Assembly: GCA_000198515.1 (NCBI GenBank)
Contig: FP929140.1
Coordinates: forward strand, 904,527 to 968,526
Direction of reading: 5' to 3'
Source of the DNA: a gamma proteobacterium HdN1
Lineage (GTDB): Bacteria > Pseudomonadota > Gammaproteobacteria > Pseudomonadales > Ketobacteraceae
Length of the DNA stretch: 64,000 bases
Part shown: positions 16,814-26,069 of the stretch, piece by piece
Layout: every line of letters begins with the position of its first letter
How positions within the stretch are numbered: the stretch's first letter is position 1
Position numbers and translations under genes: made by a program
The notes under the pieces: generated by a model
What the model saw: only the letters and a program-made list of their open reading frames with translations
What the model was told of the DNA's origin: nothing
Database searches by the model: none

Positions 16814-19759
16814 ATGCGCTGGCAAGATAAAAATGAAACGGCGGTTGCGAGCCGCCCAAGGACAAGGTTTGTGAAACAAGCTCCTAGAAATTTTTACGCG
16901 AACAACCCACTCATTCACAAAAATCGCCGCCGCCAAGTGGGGGAATCTGAATGGGTAAAGCAGTTTAATTGCGAAGATCTGCGCCCGCTGATTATTTGCC
17001 GTGGCCCGATCCGCAAGGAAGTCATGGATGTTTGGGAAGAAATGGGGATTCACGAGTATGGCATCCTGCTCTCTGAAAAAGACTCCATCACCTACAACAG
17101 CGCGCTAGCGCCGGAACTGCGTCAGCTCACCCGTCCAGAACACGTTCACCGCGTTCCTGATTACACCGGTGTAGACAAAGAAGAGCGCACCCAGCGTATT
17201 AACCAGATCATTGCGATTGCAAAAGAAAACCGCTACGACAGCGTATTCGCCGGCTATGGCTTTATGGCGGAAGATGAAGCGCTGGTGAGTGCACTGGAAA
17301 ACGCTGGCCTTACCTTTATCGGCCCCTGCTCGCGCACCGTTCGTGATGCTGGCGCGAAGGATGAAGCCAAGCGCACCGCGCTACAGGTGAACGTTACCGT
17401 TACTCCCGGAATTGATAACCTCACCGCGCTTACGCTGTTGCGCAAAGCATCGGATCTTGCTGCGCTCAAAACCCTTGCAAACGCGCATAAGCTCGGCCTT
17501 GCAGAGAGCCTGTTTGACGGCAAACTTACGCTTGAGCATGTTGCCGACGAAGTCCTGAACGCATCCTACAAGCGTTCGATGGATTTGATCAGCATTGCGG
17601 AAATTGCCAAAGAGCTGGAAATCCGACTGCAGGAAATTTTCCATAAATACCCGAACAACCGTATGCGCCTGAAAGCCATCGGTGGTGGTGGCGGAAAAGG
17701 CCAGCGTATTCTGGCTGCACCTTCGAGCTATAACGGCAGCCTTGAGGAGCAGATCAAACAGGCGAGCACCAAAGGCCCAGAATTATTCCGCGAAATTCTA
17801 AGCGAAGTAAAAACTACGGGCGTTGGCGACAATAAAAACGTTCTGATTGAGCTGAATATCGAAGTGACCCGCCACCAGGAAATTCAGGTGATCGGTAACG
17901 GCGAATGGTGTATGACGCTTGGCGCACGTGATTGCTCGGTGCAGATGCACGAACAAAAACTGCTGGAAATCTCGCAAACGCGCGAGATGTTGGCAGATGC
18001 AATCGCCAGTGCAAAAGCTTCCGGCAAGGCCGCAGAAGAAAAAGCGCTGCAATCCGACCTTGAAATCCTGATCCGCATGGAAGAAGAATCCGAGCGCTTT
18101 GGCGTGGCCGTAGGCTTGGATTCGGTATCTACCTTTGAGTGCATCGTCGATCGTGATACCCACTTTTTCATGGAAATGAATACGCGGATTCAGGTAGAAC
18201 ACCGCGTTTCTGAACTGTGCTACACCCTGCGCTTTGCCAATCCGAAGAATCCAGAAGATTACTTCGACGTGGATTCGCTCGTTGAAGCCATGACGCTGTT
18301 GGCGAAGTTCGGTAAGCAGTTGCCTAAGCCCACCCGTATTCCCCGCGAACGTGCATCGGTCGAAGTGCGCTTGAACGCCACCAACCGCGCTTTGAAGCCG
18401 CACGCGGGCGGTATCATCAATTATTGGTCGGACGCCATCGAAGGGGAAATTCGCGATGATCAGGGAATTTCCCTGAAAAACCCAGATACTGGGCAGTTCA
18501 TCAAATACCACCTTGCGGGTGCCTATGACAGCAACGTGGCGCTGATTCTTTCGGTAGGCAACAACCGTCGCGCAAGCTATGAGCGTATGGCGGAAGTGCT
18601 GCGCCGCACGCGCTTTGTGGGCGAAAATCTTTGCACGAACTTGGATTTTCACTATGGCTTGGTTCACTGGCTGTTGGCGGAACATGTTCATGCAAAAGCC
18701 ACCACCGGCTTTGCAATGCCGTATTTGACGCAGATCGGCTTGCTCAAGCAGGCAACCAATCGCCTTGATATCGAATATGCCTATGCCCAGATCAAGGCGG
18801 CTTACCGCAAGCGTGCCAATCAGGCGTTTGCTGGCAGCGACGAATTGCCCGCTGCGCTGAAGGCGATTGATAGCGTTTTGGATCGCAAGAACACTCTGCT
18901 GTTGCGCCCCATTGAAATGCTGCTGGAAGAACCGCACCAGCTAAGTGGCTGGCTGAGCGTGAACAAATCCAGCGTTCGCTTCGACGGCGACACCGTTGTG
19001 TGGACGAAAAACCCCATTGCGGTGCTCGACGATACTTACCACTATCTCAATATGGATTACCGCGAGGATCTACCAGCGGCAGCCTGCATCTGGAAGCACG
19101 ACAGCGATGTGCTGCAATCGGCGGTTGCGTTCTACGCAGACCTGCAAAAACACCTTGGCGGAGGAAGTTGGGAAACGCAACAAGCACGCCTTGCAGATAA
19201 CACCGTACCTGAGGGCTTAACCGAAGCCCTATGGAGTGGCGCACAAGCCGCACATGCGGGCTATCAGGCAGGGCTAGAATTACTGACTGTACTGGTTCGC
19301 ATCGCTCACGAAGTTGGTTTTTACGAAATTAAAGTGAATGCCGATCTGACCATCACCATCCCTGAGCGTCTGCGGGATAAAAAATTGCAAGACGAGATGC
19401 TCAAGGTGCTGGTGCCACCCCCTGCCACAAAAGCGGACGAGTTGGTCGCAGTGTGTGGCGGTATGTTCTACGGGCGCGAAGCGCCGGGCTTGCCGGCATT
19501 TATCCAAGAAGGCGACCACATCGAGGCGGGGCAGGCGATTTACATTGTTGAAGTCATGAAAATGTTCAACAAAATCTACGCGCCGTTTGCATGCACAATC
19601 GACAAATTGCTGATGGAAAATATCGACGGCACGATCGTTAAACAAGGCCAGCCGCTCTTTAAGGTGACGCCGGATGAACGTGTCGTAGAAGAAGACCCAG
19701 CAGAAGTGCTACGACGCACGCGCACCGCAACCGATCGCGCGCTGGCGGGCCTGCTGTAA
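16814..19759 (+). CDS. Biotin carboxylase / biotin carboxyl carrier fusion protein
   Basis: This large subunit (981 aa) carboxylates biotin with ATP and bicarbonate and carries the biotin on its own C-terminal domain. It works with the carboxyltransferase encoded just upstream. The biotin carboxylase part starts with a Rossmann-like region (about 55-160). It contains the ATP-grasp glycine loop IGGGGGKGQRI (about 289) and EMNTRIQVEHRVSEL (about 453). A long unassigned middle part follows, then the biotinyl domain with VEVMKM at about 913-918, where Lys is the biotinylation site. At 981 residues it is clearly longer than the common 650-residue alpha subunits, owing to an insertion around 190-270 and an extended middle. 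The stop overlaps the next gene (TAATG). Confidence 0.88.
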   Translation: MRWQDKNETAVASRPRTRFVKQAPRNFYANNPLIHKNRRRQVGESEWVKQFNCEDLRPLIICRGPIRKEVMDVWEEMGIHEYGILLSEKDSITYNSALAPELRQLTRPEHVHRVPDYTGVDKEERTQRINQIIAIAKENRYDSVFAGYGFMAEDEALVSALENAGLTFIGPCSRTVRDAGAKDEAKRTALQVNVTVTPGIDNLTALTLLRKASDLAALKTLANAHKLGLAESLFDGKLTLEHVADEVLNASYKRSMDLISIAEIAKELEIRLQEIFHKYPNNRMRLKAIGGGGGKGQRILAAPSSYNGSLEEQIKQASTKGPELFREILSEVKTTGVGDNKNVLIELNIEVTRHQEIQVIGNGEWCMTLGARDCSVQMHEQKLLEISQTREMLADAIASAKASGKAAEEKALQSDLEILIRMEEESERFGVAVGLDSVSTFECIVDRDTHFFMEMNTRIQVEHRVSELCYTLRFANPKNPEDYFDVDSLVEAMTLLAKFGKQLPKPTRIPRERASVEVRLNATNRALKPHAGGIINYWSDAIEGEIRDDQGISLKNPDTGQFIKYHLAGAYDSNVALILSVGNNRRASYERMAEVLRRTRFVGENLCTNLDFHYGLVHWLLAEHVHAKATTGFAMPYLTQIGLLKQATNRLDIEYAYAQIKAAYRKRANQAFAGSDELPAALKAIDSVLDRKNTLLLRPIEMLLEEPHQLSGWLSVNKSSVRFDGDTVVWTKNPIAVLDDTYHYLNMDYREDLPAAACIWKHDSDVLQSAVAFYADLQKHLGGGSWETQQARLADNTVPEGLTEALWSGAQAAHAGYQAGLELLTVLVRIAHEVGFYEIKVNADLTITIPERLRDKKLQDEMLKVLVPPPATKADELVAVCGGMFYGREAPGLPAFIQEGDHIEAGQAIYIVEVMKMFNKIYAPFACTIDKLLMENIDGTIVKQGQPLFKVTPDERVVEEDPAEVLRRTRTATDRALAGLL

Positions 19760-20247
19760 TGACAGGTTCAAGCTCGATGGGTACGATGAATCGAGAGGAG
19801 TTGCGCCGGTTCGCCGCGCGCAAACTCCGCGAGGGCGTCCCGCTGGTCAATCACATGCAGTTGGATATTACCGATTGGCAGCCCGGCATCGTTACCGTAG
19901 AAGCGCCGCTGGCGCCGAACCTGAATACTCACGGCACGGCGTTTGGTGGCAGCTTGTATTGCCTTGGCAGTATGGCGGGTTGGGCGCTGATGCACCTGAC
20001 GTTGATGGATGCCGGGTTTTTGCCGAGCGTTTGGATTGTGAAGGGTGAAATTAATTATCGACGCCCCGTAAAAGGCACGTTGCGCGCCACCGCGTCGCTG
20101 TCGGAGGAGGCGAGGGCGGCGCTGGTTGAACAGTTTCGCAGCCAAGGAAAGGCAAAAGCCACGATCACCATCGTGACGCAAGAAAATGGCGAGAATTGCG
20201 TTGAAGTCAATGCGCTTTTTGCGGCAGTGAGCGAAGATCCGCGTTAG
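19759..20247 (+). CDS. Hotdog-fold thioesterase domain protein (YiiD C-terminal-like)
   Basis: A 162-residue protein resembling the putative thioesterase domain found at the C-terminus of YiiD. The fold is suggested by NTHGTAFGGSLYCLGSMAGW (about 54-73), where the hotdog helix sits, and by the strand pair GEINYRRPVKGTL. It starts inside the stop codon of the biotin carboxylase gene, so it is translated from the same message. This suggests hydrolysis or editing of an acyl-CoA in the same pathway, although the substrate is unknown. There is no signal peptide. Confidence 0.75.
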   Translation: MTGSSSMGTMNREELRRFAARKLREGVPLVNHMQLDITDWQPGIVTVEAPLAPNLNTHGTAFGGSLYCLGSMAGWALMHLTLMDAGFLPSVWIVKGEINYRRPVKGTLRATASLSEEARAALVEQFRSQGKAKATITIVTQENGENCVEVNALFAAVSEDPR

Positions 20248-20289
20248 ACCAAGATCATCCGTGGCAATTGCGTTCTAAAAGGAGTTTTT

Positions 20290-21201
20290 ATGAGTTGGAA
20301 CACTTCCTCTATCCCCGATCAGACTGGACGCATTGCGGTCGTTACGGGCGCAAACAGCGGTTTAGGGCTTGAAACCGCGCAGGTGCTGGCAAAGAAAGGC
20401 GCAACGGTTATTCTAGCGTGCCGGAATGCTGCCAAGGCCGACGATGCAATGCGCGAAATTAGGCAGAGCGTTCCTAACGCCAAGCTTGAGTTTGTGCGCT
20501 TGGATTTAGCCAGCCAGAGCAGCGTAAAAGAAGCGGCGAGCGAGCTTCGCCAGCGCTATCCGGTGATTGATCTGCTGATCAATAATGCCGGCGTCATGTG
20601 GCTGGAGGAAGGGCGCACGGAAGACGGTTTCGAACGCCATCTCGGGACCAATCATTTTGGCCACTTTACGTGGACGTTATTGCTGCTGCCTTCAATGGTA
20701 AATGTGGTTGGTTCGCGAATCGTTACGGTCAGCAGCCTTGCTCATCGCAGCGGCTATCTTGCGTTGGATGATATTGAGCAGGCTCGCAATTATACCAAGC
20801 ACGGTGCTTATGGCGTTTCCAAGTTCGCCAACCTTATTTTTGCGTTGGAGCTGGAGCGCCGCCTTCGTGCCGCTCATGCAGAGACGCTCTCCATTGCCTG
20901 CCACCCAGGAATTTCGGGCACCAATCTGGCGAACGAGTGGTCGGGTTCAGGCTTGCTTGCGCGCATTGGCGTGAAATTTTTTCCGCTGATCAGCCAGAGT
21001 GCGGCGAGCGGTGCTCTGCCGAGCCTCTATGCTGCAACGGCTGCTGGCGTGCAAGGTGGAAGTTATTGGGGGCCACGTCGCTATGAGATGTTTGGCGAAC
21101 CTGCGCCGGCAAAAACTCGCGGGCGCGCTAAAGACTTACAATTAGCAGCTGATTTTTGGGCGCTATCGGAGAAAATGACGGGGGTTTGCTACCCTGGGTG
21201 A
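20290..21201 (+). CDS. Short-chain dehydrogenase/reductase (retinol dehydrogenase-like)
   Basis: A 303-residue NAD(P)-dependent oxidoreductase of the SDR superfamily. The cofactor motif TGANSGLG is at about residues 19-26, NNAGVM at about 97-102, and the catalytic serine lies in VSSLAHR. The YxxxK pair is YGVSK at about 173. The arrangement is that of the classical SDRs related to retinol and chlorophyllide reductases. AAGGAG lies 9 nt before the ATG. It follows the thioesterase gene by 42 bp on the same strand and may share its transcript. The substrate is not predictable. Confidence 0.9.
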   Translation: MSWNTSSIPDQTGRIAVVTGANSGLGLETAQVLAKKGATVILACRNAAKADDAMREIRQSVPNAKLEFVRLDLASQSSVKEAASELRQRYPVIDLLINNAGVMWLEEGRTEDGFERHLGTNHFGHFTWTLLLLPSMVNVVGSRIVTVSSLAHRSGYLALDDIEQARNYTKHGAYGVSKFANLIFALELERRLRAAHAETLSIACHPGISGTNLANEWSGSGLLARIGVKFFPLISQSAASGALPSLYAATAAGVQGGSYWGPRRYEMFGEPAPAKTRGRAKDLQLAADFWALSEKMTGVCYPG

Positions 21202-21283
21202 TTTTGCGCGGCTCGTGTGGTGCGTTAGTTTCGCTTTAACTGTCACACGGCCGCGTATCTTCGGGAATGTATCGCCAAGAATA

Positions 21284-21343
21284 CATCGTTAGGCACGTAC
21301 GCGCATCGTTAGGCGCATACGCGCATCGTTAGGCACGTACACG
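21284..21343. repeat. Three 20-bp tandem repeats at the 3' end of nadC
   Basis: A 20-bp unit beginning CATCGTTAGGC is repeated three times (21284-21303, 21304-21323, 21324-21343) with a few differences. The third copy contains the nadC stop codon and its last codons (MRVRA), so the other two copies are extra gene ends placed downstream. Confidence 0.85.
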
Positions 21344-22192
21344 CATTGATAGATCAACTGCCTGGATGTGTTTGGTTAGCCCGCCGATGGAAATAAAATC
21401 TACGCCAGTTTCGGCGAGTGCGCGTAGCCGATCGGCACTTACTCCGCCGGAGATTTCCAGACGTGCGCGATGGTTGTTCAGCCGCACTGCTTTGCCGGAA
21501 TCCTCAATCGACATGTCGTCCAGCATAATGATATCGGCGCCCGCGTCGAGGGCTTGCTGTACTTCGTCGAGGTTTTCTACTTCGATTTCCACTGGTTTTC
21601 CAGGCGCTTGGGCGTGCGCCGCGCGGATCGCCTGAGCGATACCGCCGCAGGCCATGATATGGTTTTCTTTGATAAGAAACGCATCGTATAAGCCGATGCG
21701 GTGGTTGTAGCAGCCGCCGCAGGTAACCGCGTATTTTTGCGCGGTGCGAAGGCCGGGCAGGGTTTTGCGGGTGTCCAGTAATTTAACGCCGGTGCCTTCT
21801 ACCATGTCGGCATAACGCCTGCACACCGTGGCGGTGGCGGAGAGGGTTTGTAAAAAGTTGAGCGCGGTGCGTTCGCCGCTTAACAGCAGGCGTGCGGGGC
21901 CTTCAAATTCTGCGAGGAGTGTGTCGCCGCTGACTTTGTCGCCGTCTTTGACGTGCCATGTGATGGTGATTTGGGAATCTTTTGATTTGCTGCCATCGCT
22001 AAGTTGTTTGAATACTTCGTTGACCCATTCTACCCCACAAATTACGGCGTCTTCTCGTGTGATCAGTGTCGCACGGGCGCGGGTGTTTTCGGCAATTAGG
22101 CGCGCAGTGATGTCGCCATCGCGAATGTCTTCTTCCAGCGCCCAAGCGACGGTGCGTGGAATGTCGGATTGTAAGTAAGTGTTGGGGTTCAT
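21329..22192 (-). CDS. nadC: Nicotinate-nucleotide pyrophosphorylase (carboxylating), NadC
   Basis: NadC (quinolinate phosphoribosyltransferase, 287 aa) converts quinolinate and PRPP to nicotinate mononucleotide in de novo NAD synthesis. Conserved elements are [12 protein letters not shown] near the N-terminus, [12 protein letters not shown] (PRPP and quinolinate binding), [20 protein letters not shown], and the C-terminal ISGGV segment. The start at 22192 ([10 protein letters not shown]) gives the family length; an in-frame upstream start would add 27 non-conserved residues. The gene is convergent with the SDR gene. Its position before DUF1631 and ampD matches the common gammaproteobacterial order. 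Confidence 0.95.
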   Translation of the reverse strand: MNPNTYLQSDIPRTVAWALEEDIRDGDITARLIAENTRARATLITREDAVICGVEWVNEVFKQLSDGSKSKDSQITITWHVKDGDKVSGDTLLAEFEGPARLLLSGERTALNFLQTLSATATVCRRYADMVEGTGVKLLDTRKTLPGLRTAQKYAVTCGGCYNHRIGLYDAFLIKENHIMACGGIAQAIRAAHAQAPGKPVEIEVENLDEVQQALDAGADIIMLDDMSIEDSGKAVRLNNHRARLEISGGVSADRLRALAETGVDFISIGGLTKHIQAVDLSMRVRA

Positions 22193-22449
22193 AAGCGTGC
22201 CTTGTGAGATGAGATGGCGGTGCCGTGCGGCGGCCGCAAACAGGGAGCTGTCATAAACGACTGATTGTAACAAATCGAGAGCCTAAGCGGGTTGGCAAGC
22301 GACGCTAGAACTTTTGACGCTGTGCGGCAGTGCAGGCGCATGGGTTTGCGCGAGAGATCCGAGGTGGCGCACCTGCGGGCCTGAGCACGGTGTGCTCGGG
22401 CCTGCCTGCGAAGTGCGCTGTTGAGCATACGGTTGAACGTACTGCTCGA

Positions 22450-22902
22450 TCAGTGGGTGTGTGCTGAGTGTTGCGCGTGTGTCGGCAAAGAACACACGCT
22501 CAAATGTGCCTGAAGCGCGCGCAGAATGTCGGTGCGCGAGATCACGCCGACAAGCTTTCCGTCGCCGCCCATTACGGGATAAACATGGTGCCGGTTGCGA
22601 ATCATTTTCTCGGCAACTTCTACGACCGTATCGCGGGCGTTCACGACCACCACGGTCGGCTGTTGGACCATGACCTCGCTCACTTGAGTGCGGGTATCGC
22701 AGTAATAACTCGCGTTCAGCATGCTGGTGATGCAATCCTGTTCGGAGAGAAAGCCTACCATTTGGCCTTGGGCGTTCACCACGGGGATTCCGTCCAGTTT
22801 GCTGGCGAGTAGCTGGTTGACGGCATCGTCTAAGGGAGTTTCCGGCATTACGGAGGCGCCGGAGTATTCGATGTAATCGGTAATCGCGATCGTAGTCAGC
22901 AT
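22450..22902 (-). CDS. CBS-domain protein
   Basis: A 150-residue protein made of two CBS motifs, the module that binds adenosine nucleotides and regulates a partner or acts alone. The first CBS is at about residues 12-65 (ending VVNAQGQMVGFLSEQD) and the second at about 78-135 (HHVYPVMGGDGKLVGVISRTD). No catalytic domain is attached. The C-terminal tail is His/Ser-rich. AGAGG lies 8 nt upstream of the ATG at 22902. It is transcribed toward nadC, about 257 bp away. Free-standing CBS pairs are often energy sensors; the partner here is unknown. Confidence 0.85.
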   Translation of the reverse strand: MLTTIAITDYIEYSGASVMPETPLDDAVNQLLASKLDGIPVVNAQGQMVGFLSEQDCITSMLNASYYCDTRTQVSEVMVQQPTVVVVNARDTVVEVAEKMIRNRHHVYPVMGGDGKLVGVISRTDILRALQAHLSVCSLPTHAQHSAHTH

Positions 22903-23424
22903 GGGAGCACCTCTTGTAATTGTTAGGTCGGCACCTTGGTTGGGCGCAGTTCCTCGCAAATGCGGTCACGAAATGCGCCAATTCACGACTATACGGTCTA
23001 GTTCCATCTTTCAGGGTAATCTGTTTGGGTGGGTGTCTGCAAGCGCGACGTTTCGGGCAATCAAGGCGTTTCTTGCTTGCAAACCTTAACTTCATTGGAA
23101 TCAATCGCTTATTTAGTGTGTTTCGGTGACCGTTGGCCAGTGGCAATAAAATGACAATAAATCGACGCGAAAGTGGTGAAAATGCGCCAAATAAACTGTG
23201 AAATTGTTCTCACAACGAGCAAGTCGTGCTTTAATGGTTAAATAGTGTCCATATACTGAGCGCATGGAATCGCGTTTTTGAGCAAGAACTGACAAAGTTT
23301 GTCATAGTGGCCCAAACTGCAGGATGCAGAACGCTCCGGTCCATGATCTGGAGTAGCAATTGGTCAAGGTGGTGATGCGCTGCGACGATTGCTCGAAACG
23401 CACAAGTAGTGAGGTTCGTGCGCC
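22903..23424. other. Intergenic region between divergent CBS and DUF1631 genes
   Basis: 522 bp between two divergent genes must hold both promoters, but I see no convincing -35/-10 pair, repeat, RNA gene or small gene in it. Confidence 0.5.
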
Positions 23425-25959
23425 ATGAGTATCAAGCCAGAATTAAGATGCGTCGGTGGCACCCAGATGCGAGCAGTCGGCGCTGCGGAGAATGCGGGTG
23501 GTGCGTTGCTGCCAATGCCCGTTGCGAAAGCAAAGCCGGTGATGTTGGACGGTTTGGCAACGCTGATTGCCGCTTTGTTCGATAATGCAGACGACCTGTT
23601 CTTTGATTTTGCGGAAAAAGTTAAGAGCGATTTAGAGCGCAACGTGTTTTTTGACGTGATGCGCGATTTGCGTTTGCAGCGTAAGCGAATTGAACAGCGG
23701 TTTCTGGGCGGCGTGGAAGCACAATTTAATTGCTTGCCGAATCCCGATAGCCAACTCAATAACGATCGCATTGCGATGACTTCGCTGGATTCTTTGGCGC
23801 TCGTCGAGAACGATGATCTTGAACAGACCGTCGCCGTGGAATCAATGGTGAATCGCGCTCGCGCTCGCCATGCGGACGCATTGGCTGCGTTTGCTCGGCG
23901 GATGAGTGCCGTGGTGGTGACTGTGCAGGTGTCTGAGCGCAATAATCCTGTAGATCCACGTCAGTTAGGGGACGCCTTTCGTAAAGCGATCAAAGATCTG
24001 AATTGCGATATCAAGGCAACTTTAATCCTCTACAAGTTATTTGAAAAATATGTGCTTGAAGCGTTAGGGCGTGTGTTGGATGAGGGCAACCAAACCCTGA
24101 TTGACCTCGGCATTTTGCCGGATCTTCCGAGTTCGCACTCGCAGGCGCGTGCGGCGCGAAACACGTCTGCAGCACCGCAAGCTGGCGTGCCTGTACAGAG
24201 CGTAGACCCTGCCCATCGTGCAGGAGGTTTTGGGACAGGTGATATGCCAGCAGCAGATATGAATGCGTATTTGCAGGCATTGCTCGCTTCTGTGCGGCAA
24301 ACCCAGCAGCCGCAACTGGGGGGCTTTGCTCCGGCGCCCATTGGTTCCGCGCTAAGCTATGCGCGAGAAATGAATAACCATCAGTTGTTGAATATGCTTT
24401 CCGATGTGCAGCGAATGCTTCCTGCAGGAACGGACGTTGTCCAAGGGGAAATGCTTCTCTCCTCGCTTTCCTCACAACATTTGCGCGGTGCCCTCTTGAA
24501 TGCGCTGGATCGCCGCCAGGCGGCGCATGGCCCTGAGCGGCTTACCCAGCGCGATACAGATGTGATCGGCCTTGTGGGGATGCTGTTTGATTTTATTCTG
24601 GATGACGAGAACCTGCCCCTGCGCGTAAAGGCGCTCGTGGGCCGATTGCAGATTCCGTTAGTAAAAGTTGCAGTGCAGGATGCGAGCTTTTTTAGCTCAA
24701 GCTTGCACCCAGCGCGTCGCCTGTTGAACGCGCTTGCACGTGCCGGAATTGGTTTGCCAGATCAGGCGGATGATCTTACCCGCGATGCAGTGTTTGCGAA
24801 AATTCAGGAAACGGTTCAGAAAATTCTCGATACTTTCCAAGAGGACGCTACGATCTTCGATCCGTTGTTGCTTGAATTTGAAGGTTTCATGGCAAATGAG
24901 TCGCGCCGTTCGCAATTGATGGAGCAGCGCACTCGTTCGGCAGAAGAAGGGCGTGCCCTTACCGAACAGGCGAATATCGCAGTTGTTACCGTGTTGAACG
25001 ATAAACTTGCGGGCCGCAAGCTGCCGGAAGTTTTTGGGCCTTTGGTTGAGGATGTTTGGTCGAGCGTTCTGTTCCGAATTTTTGTTAAGCAAGGCCAGCG
25101 CAGCCGTGAATGGTTGGCGGCGGTGCAAACGATTGATCTGTTAATTCAGAGCGTAACGCCTGCGCATAGTGCCGCAGAATTAAGCGCTTTGCAAAGCGGT
25201 CTGCCCGTGCTGCAACAGCGCTTGCGTGAAGGTTTTGAAAGCATCTCCTACAACGCGGTGACTGCAAACGAGCTGATGGGGCGCCTGAACGAGGTACAGC
25301 AGCAGATATTGCGCGGCGAAACCCCTTGCTACTTAAAGGTGGAAGAAGCAAGCCCCACGCTCGGCCAGTCGGTAGACGCGGATTCAGACGTTATCGACCG
25401 AGATACGGCGGCAGCGCTTGCCCGTCAGCTTGATGAGGCTGAGGGTGACGGGGCCGCCACGGTGGGCGTTATTGGTACGGCTGCTGATACAGATACCGTA
25501 GTAGCGAGCAATACGGCTGCGGAATTACCGAATCGCAGCGCTCGTTATGCCGCTCCGCAAATTCACCGGATTGATCAGGCTGCAAATTTTGTGCGGATGC
25601 GCACGGAGGTAAAAAGCTCCACCGCAAAAGATCTAGATCTGCCCGCAATGGCGGAAGACGATGAGCACTGGCAGCGCGCCAGCCAGTTGGGGCAGGGCGC
25701 GTGGGTTGAGTATGTAGATGCCGAAGGCGAAAAAATTCGCTGCAAGTTGGCAGCTCGAATTAAAGTATCGGATCGCATGGTGTTCGTGAACCGATCGGGG
25801 ATGAAAGTGCGCGACGTTTCGACCTTGGAAGTGGCGCATGAGCTTGCTAGTTGCCGCATGGTGGTTCTGGATGATTCGCTGCTCTTTGATCGGGCGCTAC
25901 AGTCAGTGATCGGTAATTTGCGGAAGGTGCGTGGGGGGGATTTGCAGTCGGGGTTGTAG
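23425..25959 (+). CDS. DUF1631 family protein
   Basis: An 844-residue cytoplasmic protein of the DUF1631 family, which is common in beta- and gammaproteobacteria and has no established function. The body is helical. The C-terminal part (about 740-800) has a small beta-rich segment, WVEYVDAEGEKIRCKLAARI with FVNRSG, reminiscent of a PilZ-like module but not a proven one. Low-complexity Ala/Gly linkers occur around 235-310 and 640-700. From memory, Pseudomonas has this gene between nadC and ampD. Here ampD is displaced by an 11-kb CRISPR-Cas insertion. The last 71 bp of the gene plus its stop codon are duplicated at 37164-37237. Confidence 0.85.
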   Translation: MSIKPELRCVGGTQMRAVGAAENAGGALLPMPVAKAKPVMLDGLATLIAALFDNADDLFFDFAEKVKSDLERNVFFDVMRDLRLQRKRIEQRFLGGVEAQFNCLPNPDSQLNNDRIAMTSLDSLALVENDDLEQTVAVESMVNRARARHADALAAFARRMSAVVVTVQVSERNNPVDPRQLGDAFRKAIKDLNCDIKATLILYKLFEKYVLEALGRVLDEGNQTLIDLGILPDLPSSHSQARAARNTSAAPQAGVPVQSVDPAHRAGGFGTGDMPAADMNAYLQALLASVRQTQQPQLGGFAPAPIGSALSYAREMNNHQLLNMLSDVQRMLPAGTDVVQGEMLLSSLSSQHLRGALLNALDRRQAAHGPERLTQRDTDVIGLVGMLFDFILDDENLPLRVKALVGRLQIPLVKVAVQDASFFSSSLHPARRLLNALARAGIGLPDQADDLTRDAVFAKIQETVQKILDTFQEDATIFDPLLLEFEGFMANESRRSQLMEQRTRSAEEGRALTEQANIAVVTVLNDKLAGRKLPEVFGPLVEDVWSSVLFRIFVKQGQRSREWLAAVQTIDLLIQSVTPAHSAAELSALQSGLPVLQQRLREGFESISYNAVTANELMGRLNEVQQQILRGETPCYLKVEEASPTLGQSVDADSDVIDRDTAAALARQLDEAEGDGAATVGVIGTAADTDTVVASNTAAELPNRSARYAAPQIHRIDQAANFVRMRTEVKSSTAKDLDLPAMAEDDEHWQRASQLGQGAWVEYVDAEGEKIRCKLAARIKVSDRMVFVNRSGMKVRDVSTLEVAHELASCRMVVLDDSLLFDRALQSVIGNLRKVRGGDLQSGL

Positions 25960-25960
25960 G
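25887..25960. repeat. 74-bp direct repeat, left copy (3' end of DUF1631 gene)
   Basis: It starts TGATCGGGCGCTACAGTCA and ends GGGGTTGTAGG, including the DUF1631 stop codon. It matches 37164-37237 with one difference (CAGTCA here, CAGTCG there). The match stops abruptly on both sides. Confidence 0.93.
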
Positions 25961-26069
25961 GGATGTGAGCCGCTATGCTTATGGCGCTAATCTGTATGTT
26001 TGGCTGTAGCTAGAATTGTGGTTAGATAAAACAATTTCAGGCAAAGCCGTCATATTGGGATGAGCGCAT

